This document shows positions 35,408-44,337 of a stretch of 64,000 bases of DNA, in pieces (position 1 is the stretch's first letter; every line of letters begins with the position of its first letter). The notes beneath the pieces were generated by a model. The model was given only the letters and a program-made list of their open reading frames with translations. It did no database searches and had not been told where the DNA came from. A program made the translations under genes and the position numbers. The stretch lies in contig NZ_JAKCFB010000006.1 in the NCBI RefSeq assembly GCF_024198235.1, positions 186,001 to 250,000 of the forward strand, given 5' to 3'. The DNA is from Myxococcus dinghuensis (GTDB lineage Bacteria; Myxococcota; Myxococcia; Myxococcales; Myxococcaceae).

Positions 35408-36226
35408 CTATTGCAGGACGATGACGACCCGACCCTCGGCCAGGAAGCGCGTGTTGACCTCGCCGAGCGTCTTCACGTCGTCCGCCGCGAGCACCAGGTC
35501 CGAGCCCTTCGCGCCCGTGGCCTTGACCACCATGGGCTTCTCCCCCACCAGCGAGGCCCGCTTCGCGGCGTCCAGGCTGCTGAACCACGCGGCCACGCCC
35601 GTGGAGAGCCGCGCCTCCGAGGGGAGCGCCGCCGCGCCGTAGACCGCCCGGCCCGATGCATCCAACAACCGAGGCGCCAGCACCGGCTTCACCCCGAGCC
35701 CCCGAGCATCCACCACGAGGCCCGTGTACTTGCGGGTTCCCTCGGCGTTGAAGGTGATGACGGCGTCGGGCGTGGGCACCACCAGCGCCGCGGTGATGAC
35801 CGCCAGCGGCACCTCCACGTCGAGTTCGACGCCACTGTCCGAAAAGAAACGCTTGGCCACCACCTTGTAGCCGCGGATGGCCTCTTCGACCCGCACCCGC
35901 ACCTCGTCGCGGGCCATCTCGTCGCCGACGCTGCGGTCCGCGCTCACGTGGAGGGCACGCACGCGCTCGAGCAGGTTGCGTGACGCATCCGCCTTCGCGG
36001 AGCGCTCCGCGCCGAGGCGGGCCTGTGAAGGATTGGCGGCCTTGAGGTCCGGAGCACCTGCCCCGGTGGCCCGGAGCACCTGCCCCTCCCAATTCACGCC
36101 CGGCGTCGCCACGGGCCGAGGGGCCTCCACCGAGGCGGCCACGGGCTTCGAGGCCTTCGCCTCGCGCCCCTGGGCCAGCGCCGTCAGCGGCACCACCAGC
36201 AACACGCCCCAACGGGAACGCCTCAC
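35408..36226 (-). CDS. Exported LPP20-like protein
   Basis: A 272-aa protein with an N-terminal signal (RRSRWGVLLVVPLTALAQG). The middle has the pattern of the LPP20/FlgO-type lipoprotein domain: an Ala/Arg-rich helix (SQARLGAERSAKADASRNLLERVRALHV) and the strand-rich YKVVAKRFFSDSGVELDVEVPLAVI. The C-terminal half is beta-rich (ARGLGVKPVLAPRLLDASGRAVYGAA), as in such outer-membrane-associated proteins. GTG 36226 has GGAGGAG upstream and starts right at the signal peptide. It is coupled to the PEGA lipoprotein gene. The function is unknown. Confidence 0.65.
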   Translation of the reverse strand: MRRSRWGVLLVVPLTALAQGREAKASKPVAASVEAPRPVATPGVNWEGQVLRATGAGAPDLKAANPSQARLGAERSAKADASRNLLERVRALHVSADRSVGDEMARDEVRVRVEEAIRGYKVVAKRFFSDSGVELDVEVPLAVITAALVVPTPDAVITFNAEGTRKYTGLVVDARGLGVKPVLAPRLLDASGRAVYGAAALPSEARLSTGVAAWFSSLDAAKRASLVGEKPMVVKATGAKGSDLVLAADDVKTLGEVNTRFLAEGRVVIVLQ

Positions 36227-36347
36227 GAAACTCCTCCAGTCCGCGCCCGGGTCACCACCGGTCAACCCAGGACAGAACGGCGGCTCATTCAACGGGGCCG
36301 CCTCGAGAGAAGTCAAGACAGCCGCCCGAAGGGGGCGCGGCCTTGCA

Positions 36348-36695
36348 TCAGTTCTCGCTGCCCGGGCGGCCGTGACGGTCGACGTACGCGTCGATCATCT
36401 TCCGGTGACGCTCCGTGAGCAGCGTGAAGCGCACGCCCGAGCGCTCGCGCTTCGAGGAGGCCAGCTCCACCCACTCGCGGACCACCTCGCCCTCCGCGTA
36501 GATGATCTCCTCCGAACCGGGGAGCTGGAACTGGAGTCCCACGCGCTTGGCGTCGTGCTGGGGCTCGATCAACCGCGACAGGCTCACCCCGTCCGGGCTG
36601 ATGTCCGCCGCGCGAGACATGTACGGCACGCCGCCCATGTACTTGTTCAGATAGATATCGAGGGGCGCCCGCTTCGTCTTCCGCTTGTCGCTCAT
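36348..36695 (-). CDS. PilZ-domain protein
   Basis: A 115-aa single-domain protein. The c-di-GMP-binding signature is complete: RKTKR (RxxxR) near the start and DISPDG (DxSxxG) about 25 residues later. The remaining strands (VGLQFQLPGSEEIIYAEGEVVREW; RSGVRFTLL) fit the PilZ barrel. It likely acts as a c-di-GMP receptor affecting motility or exopolysaccharide, though its partner is not evident. ATG 36695 follows GGAGG; an upstream in-frame start would add about 18 residues. Confidence 0.9.
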   Translation of the reverse strand: MSDKRKTKRAPLDIYLNKYMGGVPYMSRAADISPDGVSLSRLIEPQHDAKRVGLQFQLPGSEEIIYAEGEVVREWVELASSKRERSGVRFTLLTERHRKMIDAYVDRHGRPGSEN

Positions 36696-36945
36696 CGCCG
36701 CGATGCCTCCGCTGCTGGGGTGCAACAGGTTGCTCCGGGGTTGAAGCAACCTGGATGCAGGGTAGAGGCGCTCGCCGAACGCGCAAGAAAACGACCCGCC
36801 CCGCGTGCGAAGCCACCACGCGCGTGCCCCATCGTTGAATTCTTCGCGCGAGCCTGCGTGTCACCTGTCGCACCCGCGCCCCAGTTCGCGCTGGGCGTCG
36901 CGCGTCGCGGCCCTATAGTCCGCGACCATGATGAAAGGTGGAAGC

Positions 36946-37665
36946 ATGCGAACGATGTGGACGGCGGCCCTCGTGCTGGCGCTCGGCGGCACCGCGGCCC
37001 AGGCGCAGGGCGCCGCGAAGAAGTCCGAGGCCCCGACGAAGGGCGCGCCCGCGGCGACCTCGCCCGACGCGCTCTCCGAGGACGACAAGACGATCTACGC
37101 CCTGGGCCTCAGCGTCGGGAAGGACCTGTCCCTGTTCGCCTTGACGCCCGCGGAGCAGGAGGTGCTCCAGCGCGGCATCGTGGACGGCATCAACGGCACC
37201 CCGTCCTCCATCGAGCCGAAGGACTACGCGTCGAAGATCCAGGCGTTCGCGAAGTCGCGCCAGGCCCAGGCCGGCGAGGCCGCGCTCGCGCGCGCGGCGA
37301 AGGAGCCCGGCGCCGTGAAGCTCCCCTCCGGCGTCGTCTACCGCGAGCTGACCCCGGGCACCGGCAAGTCGCCGCGCGCCATCGACACCGTGAAGGTCCA
37401 CTACGAGGGCCGGCTCGTCGACGGCACCGTGTTCGACACGTCCGCGAAGCGCGGCATCCCCGTGGAGTTCCCGCTCAACGGCGTCATCCCCTGCTGGACC
37501 CAGGGCGTCGCGAAGATGAAGGTCGGCGGCAAGGCCAGGCTGACCTGCCCTGGCGCCACCGCCTACGGTGAGCGCCCGCCTCCCGGCTCGCGCATCCCGC
37601 CCAACGCCGTCCTCATCTTCGACGTGGAGCTGGTGGACATCCCCGGCGATACGTCCAAGCCGTAG
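36946..37665 (+). CDS. FKBP-type peptidyl-prolyl isomerase, exported
   Basis: A 239-aa protein with a signal peptide (RTMWTAALVLALGGTAAQAQ), an N-terminal dimerisation region like FkpA/Mip (EDDKTIYALGLSVGKDLSLFALTPAEQEVLQRGIVDG) and a C-terminal FKBP domain (VKVHYEGRLVDGTVFDTSAKRG; GVAKMKVGGKARLTCPGATAYGE; PNAVLIFDVELVDI). It should catalyse prolyl isomerisation in the periplasm. The start is set at ATG 36946, preceded by AGGTGG; ATG 36928 is the alternative. Confidence 0.93.
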   Translation: MRTMWTAALVLALGGTAAQAQGAAKKSEAPTKGAPAATSPDALSEDDKTIYALGLSVGKDLSLFALTPAEQEVLQRGIVDGINGTPSSIEPKDYASKIQAFAKSRQAQAGEAALARAAKEPGAVKLPSGVVYRELTPGTGKSPRAIDTVKVHYEGRLVDGTVFDTSAKRGIPVEFPLNGVIPCWTQGVAKMKVGGKARLTCPGATAYGERPPPGSRIPPNAVLIFDVELVDIPGDTSKP

Positions 37666-37893
37666 CACCGGAGAGCGGAGGCGCCGCGCTCGACCTGTGC
37701 CGGCGCCCCTGCTCGACGTCGAACGGATGGACTTGCTTGGGGCCATGCGCCCAAGCCGTAGCCTCCCAGGGAGGTGGCGCCGCGCGGGACCTTGCTCGGC
37801 ACCACCCTGGCCATGGCAGCGGAGGATTGGCCCCCGTGCGAGGCCCCTTCCATCAGCCCGTCAAGCTCGAACGCCCGCGAGCCGCGCCCCTGC
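37654..37893. repeat. Convergent gap with a duplicated gene end
   Basis: The 12-mer CCAAGCCGTAGC occurs at the end of the FKBP gene (about 37654, containing its stop) and again about 97 bases later (about 37751). Both are followed by similar GGAGG-N-GGCGCCGCGC stretches. This looks like a small tandem duplication of the gene end. No gene or T-run terminator is seen in the gap. Confidence 0.4.
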
Positions 37894-40038
37894 TCAAGGC
37901 TTCGCGTCCAGCGCGGCCTGGGTCGCCCGCAGCAGCGGCTCCGCGCTCACCGGCGCGCCCGTCGCGTGCACCATCCAGACATCCGGCGTCACCGAGCCGT
38001 AGGTGGCCATGCGCTCGAACTCCGCGCCCAGCGGCCCCTTGCGAGAGAGCTGCTCCTCGATCTGGAACGCGATGAGGTGTCCGAGCGGGTAGTCCGGCAG
38101 GTAGAGCGGATAGCTGATCATGTGGCTGTAGACCGCGAGCAGCGAGGTCCCCTCCCCGCCCAGCACCGGCGCGAAGTACCGGTTCCACACGTCGCGGGAG
38201 ATGGACACCACGGCCTCGCGCAGGTCGGCGGGCGTCGCCTCCGGATGCGCGTACATCCAGTGCCACACCTCCATGTCGACCATGGCGATGCCGGAGCGCT
38301 CCCACGCCTGCCAGAACTCGCTCAACACGCGCTCCCGCTCGCTCTTCGCGTCCGGCTTGCCCAGCCCGAGCAGCTCCAGATCCCTCGCCTGGAACACGAA
38401 GGCGAGCGCCTCGGTGAACGCGTTGTTGGGCACGCCGGTGAGCAGCGTGTGGTCCACGCCGTAGAGGCTGAACACCTGCTCCACGTTGTGCCCCAGCTCG
38501 TGGACCGCGATGTTGTAGCCCTTGTAGTCCATGCCCCCCTTCTCCACGCGCGTGCGCAGCCGCGGGAAGTCCCCTCGCCGCATCGCCTGCTGTGCGTGCC
38601 CCGCCCCCCGGGACGCATCCACCCGGATGTGCGCCGCGAGCCAGTCCGCCTTCTCCCCGGTGAAGCCCATCCCCCGGAGGATTCGCGGCAGGTCCTTCGC
38701 GAACGCCTCCGCCGTCGGGTAGCGCTTGCGCGTCAACGCATCCAGCTCCGCCTCGGGCCGCTTCGCCCCCGGCCGGAAGCCCGCGTACCAGACGTCCTGC
38801 GGCTCCAGCTTCCGCCCCAGGCGCGCCTCGATGACCCGCGCGACCCGGGGCGACAGCGGTGATTCCAACACCTGCGTCAACAAGGCCTTCACCCGCGCCT
38901 CGGACAGCTCACGCCCCAGGTCGAACGCGCGCGCGATGCGCGTGGGCGCCACCGGCACATAGGGGTCCGCCTTGCGCGACGCCTGGAAGATGGCGAGCAG
39001 CCGCGCATAGCGCGTGTCCGGCTCCCGCTGGGCGTCGGCCCGGGCCTCCCGTGCCGGCGCGTCCGCCTCCACCGACTCCGCCGGAGCCACCGACACCGCG
39101 TTGGTGAACGGGTTCCAGTCGAGCCTCGGGTCGTCGATGACCGCCGCCGGAATCGTCTGGGTGATGATGCGCTCCATCACCTGGACGATCATCCGCTGCT
39201 TCTCCAGGCCGCGCGGGTCCGCGTAGTCCGCCTTCAGCTCGTCGCGCAGGTTCCAGTGGCTGATGAGCCGCATGCCCCGGGGGAAGAGGCGCTCGCCGCG
39301 CGCGTCCACCAGGTGGTGCATCCAGATGTTGTACTCGGCGATGTAGAGGTTCGCGACCGCCACCTCGCGCGAGATCTCCTGTTCGATCTCCGCCGGCACC
39401 CGCCGGTTGAAGCGCCCGGCCAGCCGCGCCTCCGCCCACTGCCGCCGCGTCCAGCGCGGCCCCTGCTCGGTGCGCTCGGCCAGTGAGGTCAGCGGGAAGT
39501 TGAGCAGCACCACGAAGCCGACCTGCGCGCGGAACAGGTCGTCCGTGACGTGCGCGGAGGGGTCATACGCGGAGACCAGGGACTCCACGGGCAACAGCGG
39601 CCCCAGGTCGAGGTCCGTGTACCACTGCGCCTCGCGCCCCAGCTCCAGCATGTGCCCGTCGAGCTGCTCGAACAGCCGCTCCAGCCGCGCGAACGTCGCA
39701 TCGAGGACCCGCGGGTCCGACACGAACTGCTCGCGCGCGAAGGCCGCGACGTCGCCATCCTCCGGCCGCCACTGCGCCAACACCTGGGCGAGGCCCCGCT
39801 GGATGCGCGCGCGCTGCGCCTCGCCATGCTTCGCGACCAGCGCCGCCTCCAACGCCGTGACGTCCACCGACGACTTCATGGCTGGCACCTCACCACCCCC
39901 GGGTACGGAGCCCACCTGCGCGCTCGCGACCTGGGGCGCCGCCACGGCGCTCCCCGGGTCGGGCGGCCTGGGCGCCGAAGCGCACCCCAGGGACAAGAGC
40001 AACGGCCAGGCACGAGCGAAGGACGGGAATGACGACAC
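37894..40038 (-). CDS. Exported HELGHN zinc metallopeptidase, M3-like
   Basis: A 714-aa protein with an N-terminal hydrophobic segment and LLLSLGCAS lipobox, so probably a lipoprotein. The active site is HELGHN (NIAVHELGHNVEQVF, about residue 520), with a third ligand likely Glu in the later FTEALAFVF. The rest is helical, with long segments unlike classical M3 members; the same HELGHN occurs in the M2 family. GTG 40038 has GGAG eight bases upstream. The substrate is unknown. The next gene upstream on this strand is a cold-shock gene. Confidence 0.75.
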   Translation of the reverse strand: MSSFPSFARAWPLLLSLGCASAPRPPDPGSAVAAPQVASAQVGSVPGGGEVPAMKSSVDVTALEAALVAKHGEAQRARIQRGLAQVLAQWRPEDGDVAAFAREQFVSDPRVLDATFARLERLFEQLDGHMLELGREAQWYTDLDLGPLLPVESLVSAYDPSAHVTDDLFRAQVGFVVLLNFPLTSLAERTEQGPRWTRRQWAEARLAGRFNRRVPAEIEQEISREVAVANLYIAEYNIWMHHLVDARGERLFPRGMRLISHWNLRDELKADYADPRGLEKQRMIVQVMERIITQTIPAAVIDDPRLDWNPFTNAVSVAPAESVEADAPAREARADAQREPDTRYARLLAIFQASRKADPYVPVAPTRIARAFDLGRELSEARVKALLTQVLESPLSPRVARVIEARLGRKLEPQDVWYAGFRPGAKRPEAELDALTRKRYPTAEAFAKDLPRILRGMGFTGEKADWLAAHIRVDASRGAGHAQQAMRRGDFPRLRTRVEKGGMDYKGYNIAVHELGHNVEQVFSLYGVDHTLLTGVPNNAFTEALAFVFQARDLELLGLGKPDAKSERERVLSEFWQAWERSGIAMVDMEVWHWMYAHPEATPADLREAVVSISRDVWNRYFAPVLGGEGTSLLAVYSHMISYPLYLPDYPLGHLIAFQIEEQLSRKGPLGAEFERMATYGSVTPDVWMVHATGAPVSAEPLLRATQAALDAKP

Positions 40039-40128
40039 GGGGTACTCCAGAAAGCACGAAGGGCCCGACCCTCGTGGAAGGCCGGACCCTCATGATGCAT
40101 ACAGGAAGTGCTTCGAACGACGCTCAGC

Positions 40129-40332
40129 TCAGGCCGCGCGGACGTTCTGCGCCTGCAGGCCCTTGGGACCGCGGGTCACCTCGAACTCCACCTTCTGGCC
40201 TTCCTGCAGGGTGCGGAACCCATCCATGTTGATGGCGGTGTGGTGGCAGAACACGTCCTCGCCGCCGCCGTCCTGGGTGATGAATCCGAAACCCTTCGCA
40301 TCGTTGAACCACTTCACGGTACCAGTAGCCAT
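40129..40332 (-). CDS. Cold-shock domain protein
   Basis: A 67-aa single-stranded nucleic acid binding protein. Both RNP motifs are present: KGFGFI (RNP1) and DVFCHH (RNP2, with Cys-His where many have Val-His). Likely an RNA chaperone; M. xanthus has several cspA-like paralogues. It has a leader of more than 100 bases up to the next gene and a hairpin after it, and is probably monocistronic. Confidence 0.95.
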   Translation of the reverse strand: MATGTVKWFNDAKGFGFITQDGGGEDVFCHHTAINMDGFRTLQEGQKVEFEVTRGPKGLQAQNVRAA

Positions 40333-40450
40333 TTGCTTTCTTCTTCTTTCGTCACGGACGCGAAAATCCGCCGTCCGGTCCAACCGAGCGAACCCTTTAG
40401 GACAGCGGGAAACGTACTCGCCCCCGTGACGTCATGTCCACTCCTGTGAA

Positions 40451-42280
40451 CTACCAGCCGCACTTCTGGCCCTTGTTCTGGGCCTTGAGCCAGGAGCGCA
40501 GCGGACTGAAGTAGTCGAGGAGCGGCGTCGCATCCATCCGGCGCGTGCCCGTCACCACCTGGAGCGCGTCCGGCCAGGGCTTGCTCGCGCCCAGCTCCAG
40601 CATGGCCTGGAGCTTCTGACCGGCCTCCTTGTTCCCGTAGATGGAGCACTCGTGGAGGGGGCCCTTGTGACCCGCCGCCTCGCACAGGGCCTTGTGGAAC
40701 TGGAACTGGAGGACGCGGGCCAGGAAGTAGCGGGTGTACGGCACGTTCGCGGGGACGTGGTACTTGGCGCCCGGGTCGAAATCCTGCTCCGTGCGGGCGA
40801 CCGGCGCGGCAACCCCCTGGTACTTCTGGCGCAGCGTCCACCAGGACTTGTTGTAGTCCGCCGGCTTCACGCGCCCGGAGAACACCTCCCAGCGCCACTG
40901 GTCCACCAGCAGGCCGAAGGGCAGGAACGCCACCTTCTCCAGCGCGTCCTTCATCTGGAGGTTGATGAGGTTCTTGTCGTTCTTCGCCACCTCCTTCAAC
41001 AGGCCGATCTGCTGGAGATAGCTCGGGGTGATGGACAGCGTGAGCGCGTCGCCGATGGCCTCGTGGAAGCCATCATTCGCGCCAGCCTGATAGAGGACAG
41101 GCAGGTTGTAATAATAGGTGTAGTAGTAGTTGTGGCCCAGCTCGTGGTGGATGGTGATGAGGTCCTCCTCGGTGGGCTTGATGCACATCTTGATGCGCAG
41201 GTCGTTCTCGTACGTCACGTCCCAGGCGCTGGCGTGGCAGACGACCTCGCGATCCCTCGGCTTGGTGAACTGGGAGCGCTCGAAGAACGAGTCCGGCAGC
41301 GACTTGAGGCCCAGGGACGTGAAGAACTTCTCGCCCAGGCGCACCATCTTCAGCGCGTCGTAGTTCTGCTTCTTCAGCTCGGAGTCGACGTCCAGGCTGG
41401 CCTGCCCCGGGAACGGCTCGACCAGGGGGTAGATGTTGTTCCACTCCTGGGCCCACATGTTGCCCAGCAGGTGCGCGGGGATGGGCTTGCCGGCGGGGAC
41501 CTTCGCCGCGCCGTACTCCTTCGCCAGCCGGCCGCGCACGTAGCAGTGCAGGTCGTCGTAGAGGGGCTTCACCTGCCCCCACAGCCGCTGGGCCTCCTTC
41601 TCGAAGTCGGCGGGCGGCATGTCGTAGCCCGAGCGCCACAGCGTGCCCAGGTCGTTGAACCCGATGTCCTTCGCGCCATCGTTGGAGATGGACACGAGCT
41701 GCTCATACAGCGGGCGCATGGGGCGGGAGATGGAATGCCAGCCCTGCCACGCATCCAGCAGCGCGTCGTAGTCGTGGCTCTCCGCCATGACGTCCGACAG
41801 CTCCTCCAGGTCGCGGCACTTGCCGTCCGCGCCGCAGTACTTGCCCTTGCCGTAGAGGCCCTCCAGCTTCGCGGCGATGGTCGCCAGTTGCGCGCGCTTC
41901 TGGGCGTCGGAGGGCGCCGGCAGCGCCTGCGACACGCGCAGGAGGTGCAGCATGCGCGCGGTGTCGGCGTCGAGCTTCAGCCCGTCGAAGCGGCGCGAGT
42001 CCTTGATGGCGCCGTTGACGTAGCCCAGCACCTCCTCGTTGACGTAGGCGGCGTTGCGCTCGGTGTCGTCGGTGATGTACGTCGACTTGATCCACTCGGC
42101 GGTGGCCTGCTTCGTCCACAGTTGCTTGAGGTCCGCGTTGAGCTTCTCGACGAACTTCTTCGCGTCCTCGGACGTGGGCTTCTCGGGGCTCTTCTGCTGG
42201 GCGAGGCCCGGAGCGGCGGTCAACACCAGGGCCGCGAGGGCCGAGCGCAGCAAGGACTGCGGGAGTCGGGTCCGGTTCAT
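40451..42280 (-). CDS. Peptidase M2 family (angiotensin-converting-enzyme-like) metallopeptidase
   Basis: A 609-aa exported zinc dipeptidyl carboxypeptidase-like enzyme with a signal peptide ending near GLAQQ. The site is [15 protein letters not shown] with the third zinc ligand in [12 protein letters not shown], exactly the M2 pattern. Other M2 segments are [34 protein letters not shown] and [33 protein letters not shown]. Length is close to that of one ACE domain. Probably periplasmic or secreted peptide degradation. Confidence 0.92.
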   Translation of the reverse strand: MNRTRLPQSLLRSALAALVLTAAPGLAQQKSPEKPTSEDAKKFVEKLNADLKQLWTKQATAEWIKSTYITDDTERNAAYVNEEVLGYVNGAIKDSRRFDGLKLDADTARMLHLLRVSQALPAPSDAQKRAQLATIAAKLEGLYGKGKYCGADGKCRDLEELSDVMAESHDYDALLDAWQGWHSISRPMRPLYEQLVSISNDGAKDIGFNDLGTLWRSGYDMPPADFEKEAQRLWGQVKPLYDDLHCYVRGRLAKEYGAAKVPAGKPIPAHLLGNMWAQEWNNIYPLVEPFPGQASLDVDSELKKQNYDALKMVRLGEKFFTSLGLKSLPDSFFERSQFTKPRDREVVCHASAWDVTYENDLRIKMCIKPTEEDLITIHHELGHNYYYTYYYNLPVLYQAGANDGFHEAIGDALTLSITPSYLQQIGLLKEVAKNDKNLINLQMKDALEKVAFLPFGLLVDQWRWEVFSGRVKPADYNKSWWTLRQKYQGVAAPVARTEQDFDPGAKYHVPANVPYTRYFLARVLQFQFHKALCEAAGHKGPLHECSIYGNKEAGQKLQAMLELGASKPWPDALQVVTGTRRMDATPLLDYFSPLRSWLKAQNKGQKCGW

Positions 42281-42494
42281 AGGGGCGGACCCTAGAGGAA
42301 CCGCCGTCCGATGACACTCCGAAATGCGCCCGCATACGCCCCACCCGGGAGGTGACGCGCCGCGAAACCCGACCTGTCCGTCCCGCCTCGACGGCAAGTC
42401 CCACCCGCCGCGCGCGCGCAAGCCGGCTGGAGGGCGGCCTGCCTCCACCTGGGTGCGGCATCCCCTCCCCGGTCCGAATGTTCAGACATCCCCC

Positions 42495-43595
42495 ATGCGG
42501 CTCGGACATCTCCAGGACCCCAGGTGGCCCGCCCCCGAAGATGCGCTCGCCGATGCCCGCCGCGTCCTGGGGACGTGGCGGGAGCGCCGCGTCCTCGTGG
42601 TCCCCGCACCGGACACGGACGGGCTGGCGGCGGGAGTCCTCGCAGTGCGGGCTCTCGAGACGATGGGTGCGCGTGGCGCCGTGCGATTGCCTGGCAAGGG
42701 GGAGCATGCCCACTCGCCGTCCTTCGTCGAGCGCGTGCGGGACTGGCGGCCCGAGGCCCTCGTCCTCCTGGGATGGGACCTCCAGACCGACTCGCTCGTC
42801 CCCGGGGTCCCCACCCTCGTGGTGGAGCGCCACACCCGAGCGGCGCCACGGACCGACGACACGCACGTCCTCTGCCCCGGCCCTGGGGGCGATGACGCGA
42901 GCGCCGTCAGCACGAGCCTGCTGACGTATGCGCTCGCCGCGCCCCTGGTTGTGCCGGGCCCGTTGGAATGGCTCGCGACCGTGGGCACCGTGGCGGCGCT
43001 CGGCATGGAGGCCCGCGTCCCCTTCTTGAAGGACGCGCTGCGCCGCGCCCACCGCAAGTCCGTGACGGAGACGGTGGCCCTGGTGAACGCGGCGGCCCGC
43101 GCCTCCCTCTTCCCGGTCGCCCGGGCCCAGGAGGTCCTGCTGCGCGCGAGGAGCGCGCGGGACATCGCCCAGGGAGCTATCCCAGGCGTCGACGCGCTGC
43201 GGGACTGCCGCCTGGAGGTCCGGCGCGAGGCGGAGCGTTGCGCGCGGACCCCGCCTCGCCTCTCATCCCATGCCGCGCTGCTGCTCTTCAGCTCCGAAGC
43301 ACGCGTCCATCCCCTGGTCGCCAGACGCTGGGAGTCACGCCTGCCCGACCACGTCATCCTCGCCGCCAATGCGGGCTACCTGCCCGGACGCGTGGACTTC
43401 ACGGTGCGAGGCCCGTCCAGCCCGGACGTCGTCGCCCTGCTCGACACATACGGCGCCGCGCCGCGAGCCGAAGGACCGCCGCCCGTCGTGGGAGGAAGCC
43501 TGTCCCCGTCCGACTTCCTGCGCCTCACGGAGGTGCTTGGCTTTCGAGGGCTGCGCCTCGACGACCTGGAGCGGCGCGGCGCCTTCCCGGGCTGA
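42495..43595 (+). CDS. Degenerate DHH-superfamily phosphoesterase-like protein
   Basis: A 366-aa protein whose N-terminus matches the RecJ/DHH fold (RVLVVPAPDTDGLAAGVLAVRALETMG, where DHDADG is expected; then LVLLGWDLQTDSLVPGVPTLVVERH). The metal-binding DHH signature itself is missing or altered. A C-terminal DHHA1-like part ends with YLPGRVDFTVRGPSSPDVVALL, which is like the substrate-binding domain. It may be an inactive or specialised relative. ATG 42495 is chosen because the strand begins there. The stop overlaps the next start (TGATG). Confidence 0.6.
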   Translation: MRLGHLQDPRWPAPEDALADARRVLGTWRERRVLVVPAPDTDGLAAGVLAVRALETMGARGAVRLPGKGEHAHSPSFVERVRDWRPEALVLLGWDLQTDSLVPGVPTLVVERHTRAAPRTDDTHVLCPGPGGDDASAVSTSLLTYALAAPLVVPGPLEWLATVGTVAALGMEARVPFLKDALRRAHRKSVTETVALVNAAARASLFPVARAQEVLLRARSARDIAQGAIPGVDALRDCRLEVRREAERCARTPPRLSSHAALLLFSSEARVHPLVARRWESRLPDHVILAANAGYLPGRVDFTVRGPSSPDVVALLDTYGAAPRAEGPPPVVGGSLSPSDFLRLTEVLGFRGLRLDDLERRGAFPG

Positions 43596-44161
43596 TGGGA
43601 TATGACGGAGGGGTGACCGCCCACTCCCGACGCCTCCTCCCCTCCCTTCTCGCGCTCCTCGCGCTGTCGGCCTGCGACTCGTCCGACGAGCCCGACCTCG
43701 AGGGCTGCGACCGCTTCACCTTCCCGCTCTCCGCGGCGACGTCGTCCGGCCACCTGGCCACGTGCGACACCCCGGTGTGTGGCAACGGCGAGGATCCCCC
43801 CAACTCCGGCCCCCACTGCGGCAACGTGGCGCGCTGTGGCGTCTACGCCGAGCCCGTCTCGCGCTGCCTCTACGTCCACAACCTGGAGCACGGCCACGCC
43901 GTGTTCCTCTACAACTGCCCGGAGGGCTGCGCCGACGAGGTCGCGAAGCTGGAGGAGCTCGCCGCGGCCATCCCCACGGGTGCCAATGGCGTGCGTCGGG
44001 CGCTGGTCGCGCAGGATCCGCAGATGCCCCAGCGCGTGGCCGCGCTGCTGTGGCGCAGGACGTATCTCGCGGACTCGGTCGACCCCGACGCCGTGCGCTG
44101 CCTCCTGCGCTACCAGGACGTCGACGCCCCCGAGCCCGGCCTCGCGTGCCCGGGGCCTTGA
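43595..44161 (+). CDS. DUF3105 lipoprotein
   Basis: A 188-aa protein of the DUF3105 family. The lipobox is ALSAC after a short hydrophobic segment. Family motifs are PPNSGPHCG and YVHNLEHGHAVFLYNCP, whose His residues could bind metal. Cys pairs elsewhere (CGNVARCG, CPEGC) suggest disulfides. It starts in the stop of the previous gene; GTG 43613 is an alternative. The function is unknown. Confidence 0.82.
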   Translation: MGYDGGVTAHSRRLLPSLLALLALSACDSSDEPDLEGCDRFTFPLSAATSSGHLATCDTPVCGNGEDPPNSGPHCGNVARCGVYAEPVSRCLYVHNLEHGHAVFLYNCPEGCADEVAKLEELAAAIPTGANGVRRALVAQDPQMPQRVAALLWRRTYLADSVDPDAVRCLLRYQDVDAPEPGLACPGP

Positions 44162-44337
44162 GCCCCACTGCGGGGCAGCTCCCCGCACGCGCGCCAATGC
44201 CAGACATGTCCCGGTCGGAGAAGTGGCGTCCCTCGACGGGCCCGGTCTCCAGGCAGGCACGCGACCGTCCGTGCAGCACTCGCGGGCACCCACGCTGACA
44301 CTCGGCGTGTCGCACGGTCGTTGTTTGTATCAAGTGC

